64,000 bases of DNA, from the NCBI GenBank assembly GCA_031119525.1, contig JAVHXO010000004.1, positions 29,859 through 93,858 on the forward strand, read 5' to 3'. This DNA comes from Spiroplasma sp. (GTDB taxonomy: Bacteria; Bacillota_I; Bacilli_A; Mycoplasmatales; VBWQ01). The notes under the pieces were generated by a model. It saw nothing but the letters and a program-made list of their open reading frames with translations, searched no databases and was not told where the DNA came from. The translations under genes were made by a program, and so were the position numbers. Position 1 is the first letter of the stretch; every line of letters starts with the position of its first letter. Shown in pieces: positions 24,076 to 33,781 of the stretch.

Positions 24076-25473
24076 TTAAGTAAAATCACGACGATTAAAA
24101 ATATATCAGCTTGTCGTAAGCAATCCAAGACCAATAACTAAATAAACACCAAGTAAAACTGGAAAATTAAGAATTTTATTTTTACCTGAATTAAGATCAA
24201 CTTGATATTTTTTAACTGGTTCACCTGCATCAACTTCTTTGAAAGAAATTAAATATGGATCATTCTGCGATTGATAATCAGAAACATATAATGAATTATT
24301 ATCTCCCCAAGCACCGGTTCATAAATAATAAAAATGATAAAAAATATTGAAATAACGTAACATTTGCTTTTGAAAAACTTTAGTATTAATTTCTTCAATT
24401 TCTTGTTGTGAGAAATTATAATTAAGTTCTTTATGAACATCAAAAAAACTATAATTAGCACGATCACTAGGAAAAACACCACCAACTGAAAAATGAGTCA
24501 TTAAAACAGAATAACTTTGTGTTTGTCATTGACGGAAAACATTAGAAATATTAACAATATGAGTAATTAAATTAACTTCTTCAGTACTATAATTTTTGGT
24601 AATCTGATGATTTTTAATCTTGTTTAAAACTTCTTGTTCTTTGATTGGATCAAAACTTTCTGGATATGATGGTACATCAGGAATATCTTGTTGGTAAACT
24701 TTAGTCAAAATATCAGTAATATCTTTTTCATAAGCATCACTAGTTCTTACTAATTGTGTTTTAATTCAATCAATATCACTGCCATCTACTTTGCGTTCAA
24801 GATCATGAAACACAGCTACGGCTTGAGATACCGAGAAATAACTTCCTGGGATGACAATTAAAAATTCAAGTGTTTGGGAAAAAATATTAATTAAAGCAGC
24901 AAAACCAATTGATATTGCAATGGTTGCCTTACTATTAAGTACTAAAGATAATAATAAAACAATTGAGGAAATAATTAAGTCAAAAAGTAAAGCAATGCCA
25001 AACAAAAGCCCCATATAAGGTAAAAAAGTTAAATAAATTGTTGAATTACCAATCTTAGGAATTATTAAAAATAAACCACCAAATAAAATTGTTATAAAAA
25101 CATACAAAATTAAAGTAAATTGAAAAGATAATCATTTTTCTAACCAAATACGATTACGACTAATTGGTTTTGAAACTAAAATTAATAAAGTTCCATCCTC
25201 AATTTCGTCACGAAAAATTTGGGTTGCTTTAACACCAATGAAAACAATTAACATGAAACTAATAAAACCAGAAAAAGCAAACATTTTTCAACTACTTAAA
25301 AATAATGATAAAACTAAATCTTTAGTCCATGGAATTACAATCTTACTTTCAGCATTAATAATAAGAAAAGGTAAACCTCAACTTAACCCTAAAATTAAAA
25401 TACTAAGGATTAAAATCACTCAAGTTGAAGGCGAAATAAAAATTTTCTTAGTTGTATAACGAAATATTGGCAT
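24076..25473 (-). CDS. ABC-2 type transporter permease
   Basis: A 465-residue membrane protein, TGA-split in the standard code. MPIFRYTTKKIFISP leads to a first TM, followed by FRDEIEDGTLLILVSKPISRNRIWLEKW, the cytoplasmic coupling motif of ABC-2 permeases. Four to five TM segments lie between about 85 and 235, a roughly 190-residue soluble outside loop follows, and a last TM sits at the C-terminus ending NRRDFT. The start is 4 bases after the stop of the ATP-binding gene, so both make one exporter of unknown cargo. Confidence 0.85.
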
Positions 25474-25476
25474 TTC

Positions 25477-26583
25477 TTATTTCCTCAACTTTCCTGGTTT
25501 TTCAATTTGTTCAGGTTTGTTAGCCATAACAATTTTTTCATACATTTCTTGTAAATCAAGAATATAAGGTTTTAAAAATGTAATAGTAATTTTTTCTTTC
25601 AAAGCTAAAGCAAGAATTATATTAAGGTCTGTTGTAACTTTTTGTGAAACTTCAACTAATAAATATTCTTGATCAACTTCAACATGATATTTGTTAGCTA
25701 ACAATAACTTGAGAAATTTCTTATTATTAGTAGTATTAATTTGGTATTTTTGACCAGTTTGATTTACTGTACCCTGAAAGACAACCTTACTATAATTTAA
25801 AATTGTAATTTCATCGGCCAATGTTTGTAATTCTGACAAAATATGGGAAGAAATAAATACTGTTTTACCTTGTTCCCGCAATTTTTTTAACTCATTAAAT
25901 AATTCAGTTCTTGCTGTTGGATCTAAATTTGCGGCTGGTTCATCCAAAATTAAAACATCAGGATTATTTAATAATGATTCTGCTAATAATAGTTTCTTTT
26001 TCATACCCGATGAGTAATTATTAGGGTTAACCTTACGTTTATCTCATAATTTTAAATCCATTAGGATTTGTTGTGCTTTACTCCGCGCTTCTTTTGCTTT
26101 AACACCACTAACTTGTGCCATTGAAACTAAATAATCATAAGCTGAAATCTTTCTTGGAAATCTTGCTGCTTCTGGAATATAACCAACATGCTTTTTTGCT
26201 GCAACAGTGCCAGAGTTTTGACCATGAATTAATAATTCACCACTACTTGGTACCATAGCACTAATTAAACACTTAATAGTTGTTGTTTTACCAGAGCCAT
26301 TAGGACCAATAAACCCATGAATTGTGCCCTTCTTTACTTTAATTGTTGCATTATCAACCGCTTTGAATTTTTTAAATTTCTTAGTAAAAGCTTTAATATA
26401 AATTGCATAATCATCATATTTTTGATTAACTTGTTTTTCCTTACGTGATTTAAAAATCCCCTTAAATTTTGCCTTAAAGGAAGTTTTATTTTGCTCATTT
26501 GATTGATCAATTTCATCAGGTGTATCTTGATCAACACTTTTAAAAATTTGATTTTGTGCGGTAAGATTAATTTTTTGAACCAT
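25477..26583 (-). CDS. ABC transporter ATP-binding protein
   Basis: A 368-residue ATPase partner of the permease downstream. An unusual charged N-terminal extension of about 65 residues precedes the nucleotide-binding domain: Walker A GPNGSGKTTT (about 93-102), Q-loop replaced by YIPE, signature YSSGMKKKL, Walker B VLILDEPAANLD, and H-loop ISSHI. The C-terminal 90 residues form the extra domain seen in ABC-2 exporters of the CcmA/NatA type. TGA near 26044 is Trp. Confidence 0.9.
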
Positions 26584-26701
26584 TAATTTAATCCTTTCTG
26601 ATATTTTTGCACGAATGATATTTATATAATATTGTACCTTGCTTTTATATAAAAAAAATAAACTTTTAATAAAGTTTATTTTAAGAAAATATTTATTTCA
26701 A

Positions 26702-26778
26702 TGGTGGGACTGATTGGACTTGAACCAACGACCTCACGCTTATCAAGCGTGCGCTCTAACCAGCTGAGCTACAATCCC
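26702..26778 (-). tRNA. tRNA-Ile (anticodon GAT)
   Basis: 77 bases including an encoded CCA. Acceptor stem GGGATTG pairs with CAGTCCC (one T-G). D arm GCTCAGCTGGTTAGAGC, anticodon stem CACGC/GCGTG around loop TTGATAA (anticodon GAT), T arm with GTTCAAGTC. All cloverleaf parts are intact. Confidence 0.95.
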
Positions 26779-26838
26779 AGAAAAAGCAACAAAATAATTA
26801 TATCTGTTCTGATTTGTGAATGCAATAAATAATTAAAA

Positions 26839-26876
26839 TAAAAAAAGAGTTTTTGGATTAAAACTCTTTTTTAACG
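26839..26876 (-). terminator. Terminator of rplM-rpsI
   Basis: Arms AAAAGAGTTTT and AAAACTCTTTT, immediately after and partly overlapping the rpsI stop. Confidence 0.75.
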
Positions 26877-27275
26877 TTTTGAGAATTGTGGTGCTTTTCT
26901 AGCTGCTTTTAAACCATATTTCTTACGTTCTTTAATTCTAGCATCTCTAGTTAATAATCCATTATCACGTAATAAATCTTTATATTCTTTCGATACTTTG
27001 ATTAAAGTTTTAGCAATTGCTAAACGTGCTGCGCCTGCTTGACCTGATTTTCCGCCACCATCAACATTAATTCGAACATCAAATTTAGTTAAAGTATTAG
27101 TTACATTTAAAGGTAATAACATATCCTTAACTAATAATTCTTGCGTAAAGAACTTCATTGGCTCAATGCCATTAACTAAAACACTACCTTGATTGTTAGT
27201 ATTTGTCATATGAACACGAGCAATTGAACTTTTTCTTCCACCAGAACTACTGTAAGTAGTAATTTTATTAGTCAT
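26871..27275 (-). CDS. rpsI: 30S ribosomal protein S9
   Basis: A 134-residue ribosomal protein. SSGGRKSSIARVHM near the start, GGGKSGQAGAARLAIAKTL in the middle, and the basic C-terminal tail ending KAPQFSKR, which reaches the P-site tRNA, are typical. It forms the standard rplM-rpsI operon with L13, 17 bases upstream. Confidence 0.97.
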   Translation of the reverse strand: MTNKITTYSSSGGRKSSIARVHMTNTNNQGSVLVNGIEPMKFFTQELLVKDMLLPLNVTNTLTKFDVRINVDGGGKSGQAGAARLAIAKTLIKVSKEYKDLLRDNGLLTRDARIKERKKYGLKAARKAPQFSKR

Positions 27276-27292
27276 TTTTTATTACTCCCCGA

Positions 27293-27727
27293 TTAATTTT
27301 TTAATACTCAAACGTCAGGATTTTGAGCTTGATGTTGATGTTGATCAGAATTATAAACATGTAAATGAGTAAGTTGTTTACGTCCTAAAGTTGTGTTTGG
27401 TAACATCCCTTTAATCGCAAGTTCAACTACTTCAGCAGCATTTTTATTTAACATGTCTCCAGCTTTACGAACTCTTAACCCACCTGGATATTGTGAGTGG
27501 TTGTAATACTTTTTGTCTTGCAGTTTTTTACCTGTTAATTTGATTTTGTTAGCATTAATAATAATAACAAAATCACCACAGTCAATATATGGTGTAAAGA
27601 TTGCTTTATCTTTACCACGTAATTTTTTAGCAACTTCAGTTGCTAAACGTCCCAAAACAAGTCCACTTGCATCAATAACATATCATTTTTTTTCAATGTT
27701 ATCAAATTTCATCGTTGTTTGACGCAT
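27293..27727 (-). CDS. rplM: 50S ribosomal protein L13
   Basis: A 144-residue large-subunit protein. [31 protein letters not shown] and VVIINA-like strand, then [10 protein letters not shown] and [10 protein letters not shown] mark the family. Start at 27727 has AGGAG upstream; TGA codons at 27308 and near the N-terminus are Trp. A second in-frame Met lies five codons in. Confidence 0.96.
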
Positions 27728-27787
27728 ATTTGTTTCTCCTTGCATTTGTAACTTTACCGGGGCTACAATTGCTTAAAGCACTAGTAA

Positions 27788-27816
27788 ATTATATATAATA
27801 TTACTAATTTAAGCAA
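27788..27816 (-). promoter_or_regulatory. Promoter of rplM-rpsI
   Basis: Minus-strand TTGCTT (27811-27816) and TATAAT (27788-27793) separated by exactly 17 bases, about 60 bases before the rplM start. Confidence 0.65.
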
Positions 27817-27864
27817 GCATTAGTTAACAAATAAGTTTAAATTATAAATTTTTAAAGATTAGTA

Positions 27865-28308
27865 TTAATTGATTTTTTTATTTTTAAATATTCACTCAAA
27901 TTTTTTTATCGTAATTCAACATAAGGGTAAATAATGTGTATGATTTTGACATACTTTTATGCTTTCCACACAAAAAAACTTTTTTTCATTTACTTTATTA
28001 AATAAAAAATCTAAATTTTGCTTTAAAACTTCAATATCATTGTTAATAAATGGCGGAAGAAATTCATTTAAATCAACAATTATTTTTTTAAAATTATTCG
28101 GATATTTTGATAATATCGTATTTAAATCTTTTTTATCAATATTTATTTCTATTAATAATTTAACTATATTATTAATTTCTTGATCGCTTGCTCCTAAATT
28201 TTTTGCTTTTTTAACACATTTATTAATTTTATTTAAATTTTCTTTATAAATTTTAATAAAAATATTTAAATTTTTGTAAACAGAATTTGACATTTTTCAT
28301 TTTTCCAT
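27865..28308 (-). CDS. Unknown small helical protein, third gene of the Panacea operon
   Basis: About 147 residues, Lys/Asn/Ile-rich, predicted helical: SVYKNLNIFIKIYKENLNKINKC then LGASDQEINNIVKLLIEI and LPPFINNDIEVLKQNLDFLF. No recognised domain. ATG 28308 (MEKWKMSNS, with TGA as Trp) is the longest ATG start; 28293 is another. The same frame stays open upstream to a TAA at 28438 and, beyond that one stop, to an ATG inside the preceding gene, so the true N-terminus may be longer or damaged. TGA near 27916 is Trp, extending it to 27865. It follows the two-TM gene on the same strand. Confidence 0.5.
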
Positions 28309-28408
28309 AAAAATTAAATCTACTTCTTGTGCTTCAAATTTCTGAATAAAAAATTTTATAAATTGAATTATATATTGATATTGATAAATAAACTCTTCTT
28401 TAAATTTA

Positions 28409-28717
28409 TTAATAATTTTTTTGTAAATTTTTTTGCGTTATTTTAATATCTTTAATATAAAATCTAATTCTTTCATTTTTTTCTCTTTTTAAAGAAGCAA
28501 AATTTCCTCAATAATAAGCAACAGCAAGAGAAAGAAAAGAAATAAAAACACCAGTTATTGCATTAAATATTTCTGGATTTGGTCATTGAATTGAATTTCA
28601 AATTATTACTAAAAGAGCCAAAAATATTCAAACAAATAACGTTACATAAAACATTTTATTTAAAAGAAAACAACTAATAAAATTACTATTTTCTAATTTT
28701 TGTTTTAATATTTTCAT
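28409..28717 (-). CDS. Small two-TM membrane protein, candidate toxin next to a Panacea gene
   Basis: A 102-residue protein with five TGA-Trp codons, so a standard-code search would miss it. N-terminal basic amphipathic stretch, TM1 about 22-42 (FYVTLFVWIFLALLVIIW), TM2 about 53-72 (AITGVFISFLSLAVAYYW), then a charged C-terminal tail (SLKREKNERIRFY). Its ATG lies inside the end of the Panacea gene (32-base overlap in another frame), indicating coupled translation. Small membrane peptides are among the toxin classes known to be neutralised by Panacea-domain antitoxins; the role is inferred from context. Confidence 0.55.
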
Positions 28718-29132
28718 TTAAATGTTTTTTAATATTTAATTTGTTATTACTTGGTTCAAATTCATCTAAACCATTTCTTGCTTTTTGTCAAATAAAATGC
28801 TCATGAGATATTTTAACTAATTCAAATGCTCCTTTATTGTCATATTCTTTAATAACTTCATTTAATACATCTTTAATGTTTTTATCTTTAATATTTTGAT
28901 CATCTTTATTATCTTCAATCAAAAATAATCTATAAAATGAATAATATAAATCAGGTAATACAGGACCATATACTCAGGCTTCAAATTCATCATCAAATAA
29001 TTCTTCGCCATATTTTTCATAATATTTAATATATGCAAAAAACATCATTTTTTGTAATTTTAAATTACTCATATTATTATTTGTATTCTGATACAAATAT
29101 TTTGCTACATCCATGTAATTTAACTTTGCCAT
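28686..29132 (-). CDS. Panacea-domain (DUF4065/SocA-like) protein, probable antitoxin
   Basis: A 148-residue protein. LNYMDVAKYLYQ..NNNMSNLKLQKMMFFAYIKYYEKYGEE and then LFDDEFEAWVYGPVLPDLYYSFYR match the Panacea (DUF4065, also GepA/SocA) pattern: MDVAKYI, NLKLQKLLYYA, and the diagnostic FEAW.YGPV.P. Panacea domains occur in phage-linked proteins and as antitoxin modules that neutralise many unrelated toxins. Start chosen at 29132 (AGAGGTGG upstream). TGA in FEAW is Trp, so the protein is invisible in the standard code. It overlaps the next gene, a small TM protein, by 32 bases. Confidence 0.75.
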
Positions 29133-29323
29133 GATGCCACCTCTTCTGCCTTTCTATCTAAATAGTAACATGAAATCAAACTAGTAAAAAATAAAATTTA
29201 TATCTTTAATAACTATTTTATTTTAAAAGTTATTATATTAATTGACATACACTTAAAATTTGGTAAAGATAAATTTAAGTTATTAAGAACAATAAGCTAC
29301 AACCCTCCATTTATAAGTAAAAT

Positions 29324-29352
29324 TTGACAAATAAACCTGAATTTCATATAAT
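29324..29352 (+). promoter_or_regulatory. Consensus promoter of rpsD
   Basis: Perfect TTGACA (29324-29329), 17-base spacer, perfect TATAAT (29347-29352). Transcription would begin about 200 bases before the rpsD start. Confidence 0.85.
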
Positions 29353-29416
29353 AAAAAAAGCAAATCACAAAAGCAGCAAATAAATATTATTAAGTTTAAA
29401 ATAGTTTTTCCCTTTA

Positions 29417-29436
29417 GATAAATCATATGATTTATC
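29417..29436. repeat. 20-base perfect palindrome in rpsD leader
   Basis: GATAAATCAT followed by its exact reverse complement ATGATTTATC. With no loop it suits a protein-binding dyad better than an RNA hairpin. Confidence 0.6.
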
Positions 29437-29556
29437 ATATTAATTCTCATAAGTAATCTGAGCTGTTCAGACGAAAGAAAAACTCTCTTAATAAGGATTT
29501 ATTAACTCTCTTTGTGTTTGTTCACTTATTTCATACATACATAAGGAGGTTTTTTT

Positions 29557-30168
29557 ATGGCAAGATATACAGGACCAATGTTTAAGAAATCAAGAAGATT
29601 AAGTTTTTCTGTTTTAGAATCAGGTAAGGAATTTACTAAAGGTAAAAAACGTAGTTATCCGCCTGGACAACACGGAACAAAAAAAATTAAACTTTCAACT
29701 TATGGGCAACAATTACAAGAAAAACAAAAAATTCGTTTTGCATATGGAATTAATGCCCGTCAATTAAAAAACTTATTCAATAAAGCAAAGTTACAACATG
29801 GTGTTACTGGGACAAACTTATTAATTCTTTTAGAATCAAGATTAGATAATATTATTTTCCGTTTTGGTTTAGCAACAACAAGAAATGCTGCTCGTCAATT
29901 AGTAAATCATGATCACGTATTAGTTAATGGGAAAAAAATTAATATCCCTTCATACTTGGTAAAAGTTGGAGATACAATTACAATTGATGAAAAATCAAAG
30001 AAAAATGTTAAGATTTTAGAATCACTACAAATTAATGCAACAACATTACCCTTCGTTGAATTCGACAAAAAAACATTCACTGGTAAATACTTGAGAGCAC
30101 CATTAAGAGAAGAATTAAATTCTGATCTTCATGAAGCTTTAGTAATTGAATCATATGGTCGAGCTTAA
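29557..30168 (+). CDS. rpsD: 30S ribosomal protein S4
   Basis: A 203-residue primary 16S rRNA-binding protein. N-terminal MARYTGP.FKKSRRLSFSVLE, then KRSYPPGQHG and the S4 RNA-binding fold LESRLDNIIFRFGLATTRNAARQLVNHDHVLVNGKKINIPSYLVKVGD. The zinc-type Cys motif of some S4 proteins is absent. AAGGAGG precedes the ATG. Confidence 0.97.
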   Translation: MARYTGPMFKKSRRLSFSVLESGKEFTKGKKRSYPPGQHGTKKIKLSTYGQQLQEKQKIRFAYGINARQLKNLFNKAKLQHGVTGTNLLILLESRLDNIIFRFGLATTRNAARQLVNHDHVLVNGKKINIPSYLVKVGDTITIDEKSKKNVKILESLQINATTLPFVEFDKKTFTGKYLRAPLREELNSDLHEALVIESYGRA

Positions 30169-30202
30169 ACCTTTTAAAAAACTTTAAAAGATTGAATTAT
30201 AA

Positions 30203-30247
30203 AAAACTAAAAAACTCATAGCAATTAAATTACTATGAGTTTTTTTA
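30203..30247. terminator. Bidirectional terminator rpsD/tyrS
   Basis: Arms AAAACTCATAG and CTATGAGTTTT with an 11-base loop, between convergent genes. Confidence 0.8.
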
Positions 30248-30265
30248 TTATAAAAATTGAAGCCA

Positions 30266-31876
30266 TTATTGATGGAAAACCAAATAATAATTTCTTTTAC
30301 CCTTCCTAATCAAGGTAATTTGTTTATTGATAGCAGTTTTTTTACTAATAATAAAGTTTTCATCATTAATTTTTTGACCATTAACACTAATTGCTTGGTC
30401 TTGAATTAACTCACGAACTTGCCTTTTTGAATTACAAATTTTATGATCAACCAAAATTGTCATTAAAGTTTGATCACTATTTTGTTTAATTGTTGGAACA
30501 TCTTTAAAAATTGATAAAATTTCTGATGTTGTTAATTGATTAATTTCATTATTAAATAAGGCGTTAGTAATCTTCAAAGCTTTAAAATATCCTGGTAATT
30601 GATGAATAAAAATTGTTAAAGTTGCTGCCAACACTTTTTGACCAATCCTTAATGTTGGATTTTTTTTATGTAATTGACTAATAAAAGCAATTTGTTTTTG
30701 ATTAAAAAAAGTTAAACTAGCAAACAATTTTTCTAAGTCTTTATCTTCTTGATTAAATAAAAACTGATACAATTCGTAAGTTGAAGTTTTTGTTTGTGAT
30801 AAAAAGATTGCACCTTTCTCACTTTTACCAAATTTTTCACCATTAGCTTTTGTTAATAAATTAATTGTTAACCCAGCAGCATTTGATTCTGGACCAACTT
30901 TTTTGTGAATTAAATCAAGACCAGCAGTAATATTACCTCATTGATCAGAACCACCTGATTGTAAGTAACAATTTTCTTTGTTATATAAATGATAAAAATC
31001 AAATCCCTGCAAAATCATATAAGAAAATTCGGTGTAAGAAATACCAGTTTCCAACCGTTTAGCAACCATTTCTTTGCCCAGCATTTGATTAATATTAAAA
31101 TCTTTACCGACATCACGCAAAAAATCGAAAAGTTTAAAATTTGATAATCAATCAGCATTATTTAAAATTTTAATCGCTTTAATCTTCGTTGCCTTATTAT
31201 GTTGCCCCCAAGTTAATTGACAAAATTCTTTTCAAGCTGCAATTCAAAAATTTAAATACTTTAATAGTTGCTGAAAAGTTAAATTTGCTAAATTTGCTTG
31301 TTGTTGCAAATAATTAACATCTAAACTTAAAATTTGATAAAGACTATGCAACTCTGATGCTGATAAATTTAATTCTTGTAGTGGCAATGGCAATTTTTTT
31401 AAAATTACTACTAAAGAATCTTTATATTGCGCGTTAGGATTAATACTTTTAAAAACCATATCCAAAATTTGAAAATCATGATTATTTAAAATTTTAAAAT
31501 CACGAATTAAATCTAACGGATTAAAATCACTAAACTCTTGTTGATTAATTAAATCAGTTAATTGTTTAGCAATAGCTTTCATATTAGTTCTTAATTGTTC
31601 TTGTGATAGTAAATTTCGTTCTTGACTTTTACCACTTGGATCGCCAATCATCGCAGTCGCACCACCAATTAACGCAATTGATTGAAAACCAAACAAGGCA
31701 AATCTTCGCAATAAAATAACTTGAATTAAATTACCTAAATGTAAAGAATCATTAGTTGGGTCAAAGCCACAATAAATTGCTTTTTGCAATTTTTGAGCAA
31801 GCAAAACTTTATCAGTGTTGCTAATATCTTTAATTAACTTCCGTCAATTTAATTCATCAATAATATTATTTATCAT
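30266..31876 (-). CDS. tyrS: Tyrosyl-tRNA synthetase with a large insertion
   Basis: 536 residues, against about 420 for bacterial Tyr[16 protein letters not shown] carries the HIGH-type motif, [19 protein letters not shown] follows, and [12 protein letters not shown] is the KMSKS loop; [37 protein letters not shown] and a C-terminal S4 domain (about 470-536) are normal. Between about residues 110 and 230 there is an extra Leu/Gln-rich helical segment not found in standard TyrS; parts of it ([12 protein letters not shown]) echo the following native KILNNADWLSNF, hinting at partial duplication. All catalytic motifs survive, so it is probably active. Start at 31876 after GGAGTAAT. Confidence 0.92.
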
Positions 31877-31938
31877 TATTACTCCAGTTCTTCCAGCTTT
31901 ACTATTTTTTATTAATATTTAATAAATATATAATAAAC

Positions 31939-32379
31939 CTAATCAGAAAAAATATCATCAACAATTTCTGAAATTGAATTGCTAATAATTTCAGTAGTTG
32001 CATCAAAATCAGAAATAATCGATAAATCATCAGTGTTTTTTTCTAAACTATCGCGAAAATTTAAATAATTGGATGGTAACGCAGCTTGAAGTTCTTTTGC
32101 TTCTTTTTCTTTGTGATATTGCTTTAACACATCAGTATTTGATTTAAAACTTTCTTGATATTCTTTTTCTTTAGCAATTTTATTTTTTGCTTCCAATTCT
32201 TCTTCAATTTGTTTTTCTAAATAATTAGTGTCTTGGGAATTATTCACATGATCAGAAACTAAATTTTTATTCTCAACAATCCGATTTTTATACTCATGAC
32301 CAAAAATTGGTGAAATAATTTCATCTAAAAGAAAATTATTTTTTTTATTATCATAATTATGATTATTCACTTTCATCAC
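31939..32379 (-). CDS. Acidic coiled-coil hypothetical protein
   Basis: 146 residues, not recognised. FLLDEIISPIFGHEYKNRI near the N-terminus is the most structured part; a charged stretch (LEKQIEEELEAKNKIAKEKEYQE) predicts a coiled coil, and the C-terminus is acidic (ISEIVDDIFSD). Start after GAGGTGAT. It lies between the XRE regulator and tyrS on the same strand, with a terminator separating it from the former. Confidence 0.6.
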   Translation of the reverse strand: MMKVNNHNYDNKKNNFLLDEIISPIFGHEYKNRIVENKNLVSDHVNNSQDTNYLEKQIEEELEAKNKIAKEKEYQESFKSNTDVLKQYHKEKEAKELQAALPSNYLNFRDSLEKNTDDLSIISDFDATTEIISNSISEIVDDIFSD

Positions 32380-32456
32380 CTCATAAAAACTAAATCAATT
32401 TATTTAAATTATAACACTTTTAACAATGATTTCATTTAGTGAGAATTAACAATTAA

Positions 32457-32490
32457 TAAAAAAGAGTTTCTTAAATTAAGAAACTCTTAT
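32457..32490 (-). terminator. Terminator of the hprK-whiA-xre operon
   Basis: Arms AAGAGTTTCTTAA and TTAAGAAACTCTT with a T run on the minus strand. Confidence 0.8.
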
Positions 32491-32511
32491 GAAAATAAAA
32501 ATAATTATCTT

Positions 32512-32808
32512 TTATTTGTTTTCGTTGTCAAATCCTTCAGCAAAAAAATCTGCCATAGAAATATCTAAACTTTCAATAATTTTAAGCATCGCCACCAAAG
32601 AAACATTTCTTGTGCCTCTCTCAACATCAGAAATGTAATTACGATGCAGCCCACTTATTTCACTCAATTTTTCTTGAGAAAATTTTTTGCCCTTACTATG
32701 ACGTAATGTTTTCATCCGTTTGCCAAAAGCATCTAATAATGCTTTTCTTTCTTCTGCTTCTTGTTCGTTAATTTCAGTAATTTCCTTATTCTTATTAACC
32801 TTAATCAT
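32512..32808 (-). CDS. XRE-family helix-turn-helix regulator
   Basis: A 98-residue one-domain DNA-binding protein. FGKRMKTLRHSKGKKFSQEKLSEISGLHRNYISDVERGTRNVSLVAMLKIIESLDISMADFF is a complete HTH_3 domain (about 28-90) of the kind with ISDVERGTRNVSL, close to restriction-modification controller proteins. The C-terminus is short and acidic. It follows whiA by about 30 bases and is last in the operon. Targets unknown. Confidence 0.88.
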   Translation of the reverse strand: MIKVNKNKEITEINEQEAEERKALLDAFGKRMKTLRHSKGKKFSQEKLSEISGLHRNYISDVERGTRNVSLVAMLKIIESLDISMADFFAEGFDNENK

Positions 32809-32839
32809 TTTTTCACCTCTATATTAAAAAACTAAAAAT

Positions 32840-33754
32840 TTACATTGATAACAATTCACGATATGTTTTTTTTAGTTCTCGCATTAAGTGATTAACACCT
32901 GACTTAGTAATCATTTCACCAGTTTTTTCATAATAAAAGATACTTAATTCAGTTAAAGAAGCATCTTGGTTGATTAATCTTAAATCAGCCAAAATTTGGC
33001 ATTTATCAGATAATTGATTAAAACCATTCAATTCTTTAATCTTAGTAATCATTTTTACTTGTTCTAAACTTGCAACAAGTGTTTTTTGCTGGTTGGAAAT
33101 GTCAATGTTATTAAATCGATTAATCGTATTTAATAATTCTCGCTTAATTCTTTGATCTTCAAAACTGAATACCGCTTGTGGGCAATCTAATAATTTTAAA
33201 AACTCAGAAATATCATTTGATTTCTTTAAATAAAGAATAAATTTATTTCTGCGAATAATAATTTTAAAATCTAAATTAAAATTATCTAACAATAACTTTT
33301 GGATTGTCTTCACAAATTGATAATCATTAAATTGTAATTCTAGATGATAGTTTGAAGTCGTTGGTGAATTAATGCTCCCTGAAACCAAAAAAATTCCAGC
33401 AATATATGCCCTAAGACAATGCTTTTTAACATTTTTATTGGTAATGTCAAAATCTTTGCTTTTTAATCAAATACCATTACTTAAATTATTAACTTCAATT
33501 AGATATCTATTAGCTTTTTTATATTTTTTTGTTAATATTTCAGAATAATTTTCTCAGCCTTGATTTTTTAATAATTGAAAAATTAAATTAATTGTTGGTT
33601 CATGAAAACTATATAATTTAATTTCTTGATTTTCTTTGTTGTTATTAGTTAATTTATTTAATCTAACAAAAGCAGATAGTAACGATTTTTGGCAGCAATC
33701 TTCAAAAGATTTTTGACAAATTTCATCTTTTATCATCATTGTAAATGATGACAT
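32840..33754 (-). CDS. whiA: Sporulation/cell-division regulator homologue WhiA
   Basis: A 304-residue protein with an N-terminal LAGLIDADG-like fold (FTMMIKDEICQK, LRAYIAGIFLVSGSINSP, YHLELQF) and a C-terminal HTH (LRLINQDASLTELSIFYYEKTGEMITKSGVNHLMRELKKTY). I chose ATG 33754 with GAGGTGAT six bases ahead; an in-frame GTG at 33763 lies inside that ribosome site. In Firmicutes whiA affects division and chromosome segregation. It follows trxB by 27 bases in the hprK-lgt-trxB-whiA order known in Firmicutes. Confidence 0.9.
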
Positions 33755-33781
33755 TGTTATCACCTCTTTATTTTACCGATA

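Larger units (their letters stand above)
29133..29556. other. Divergent regulatory region and long rpsD leader
   Basis: About 420 bases without a gene. It holds the start region of the Panacea operon, a consensus rpsD promoter (29324-29352), and a leader of about 200 bases in front of rpsD containing a 20-base perfect palindrome at 29417-29436. S4 often controls its own synthesis through a leader structure; that is a possible reading, not shown. Confidence 0.6.

Noticed and set aside
33755..33763. GTG start for whiA giving a longer protein
   Set aside because: The GTG lies within the GAGGTGAT ribosome site of the better ATG at 33754.
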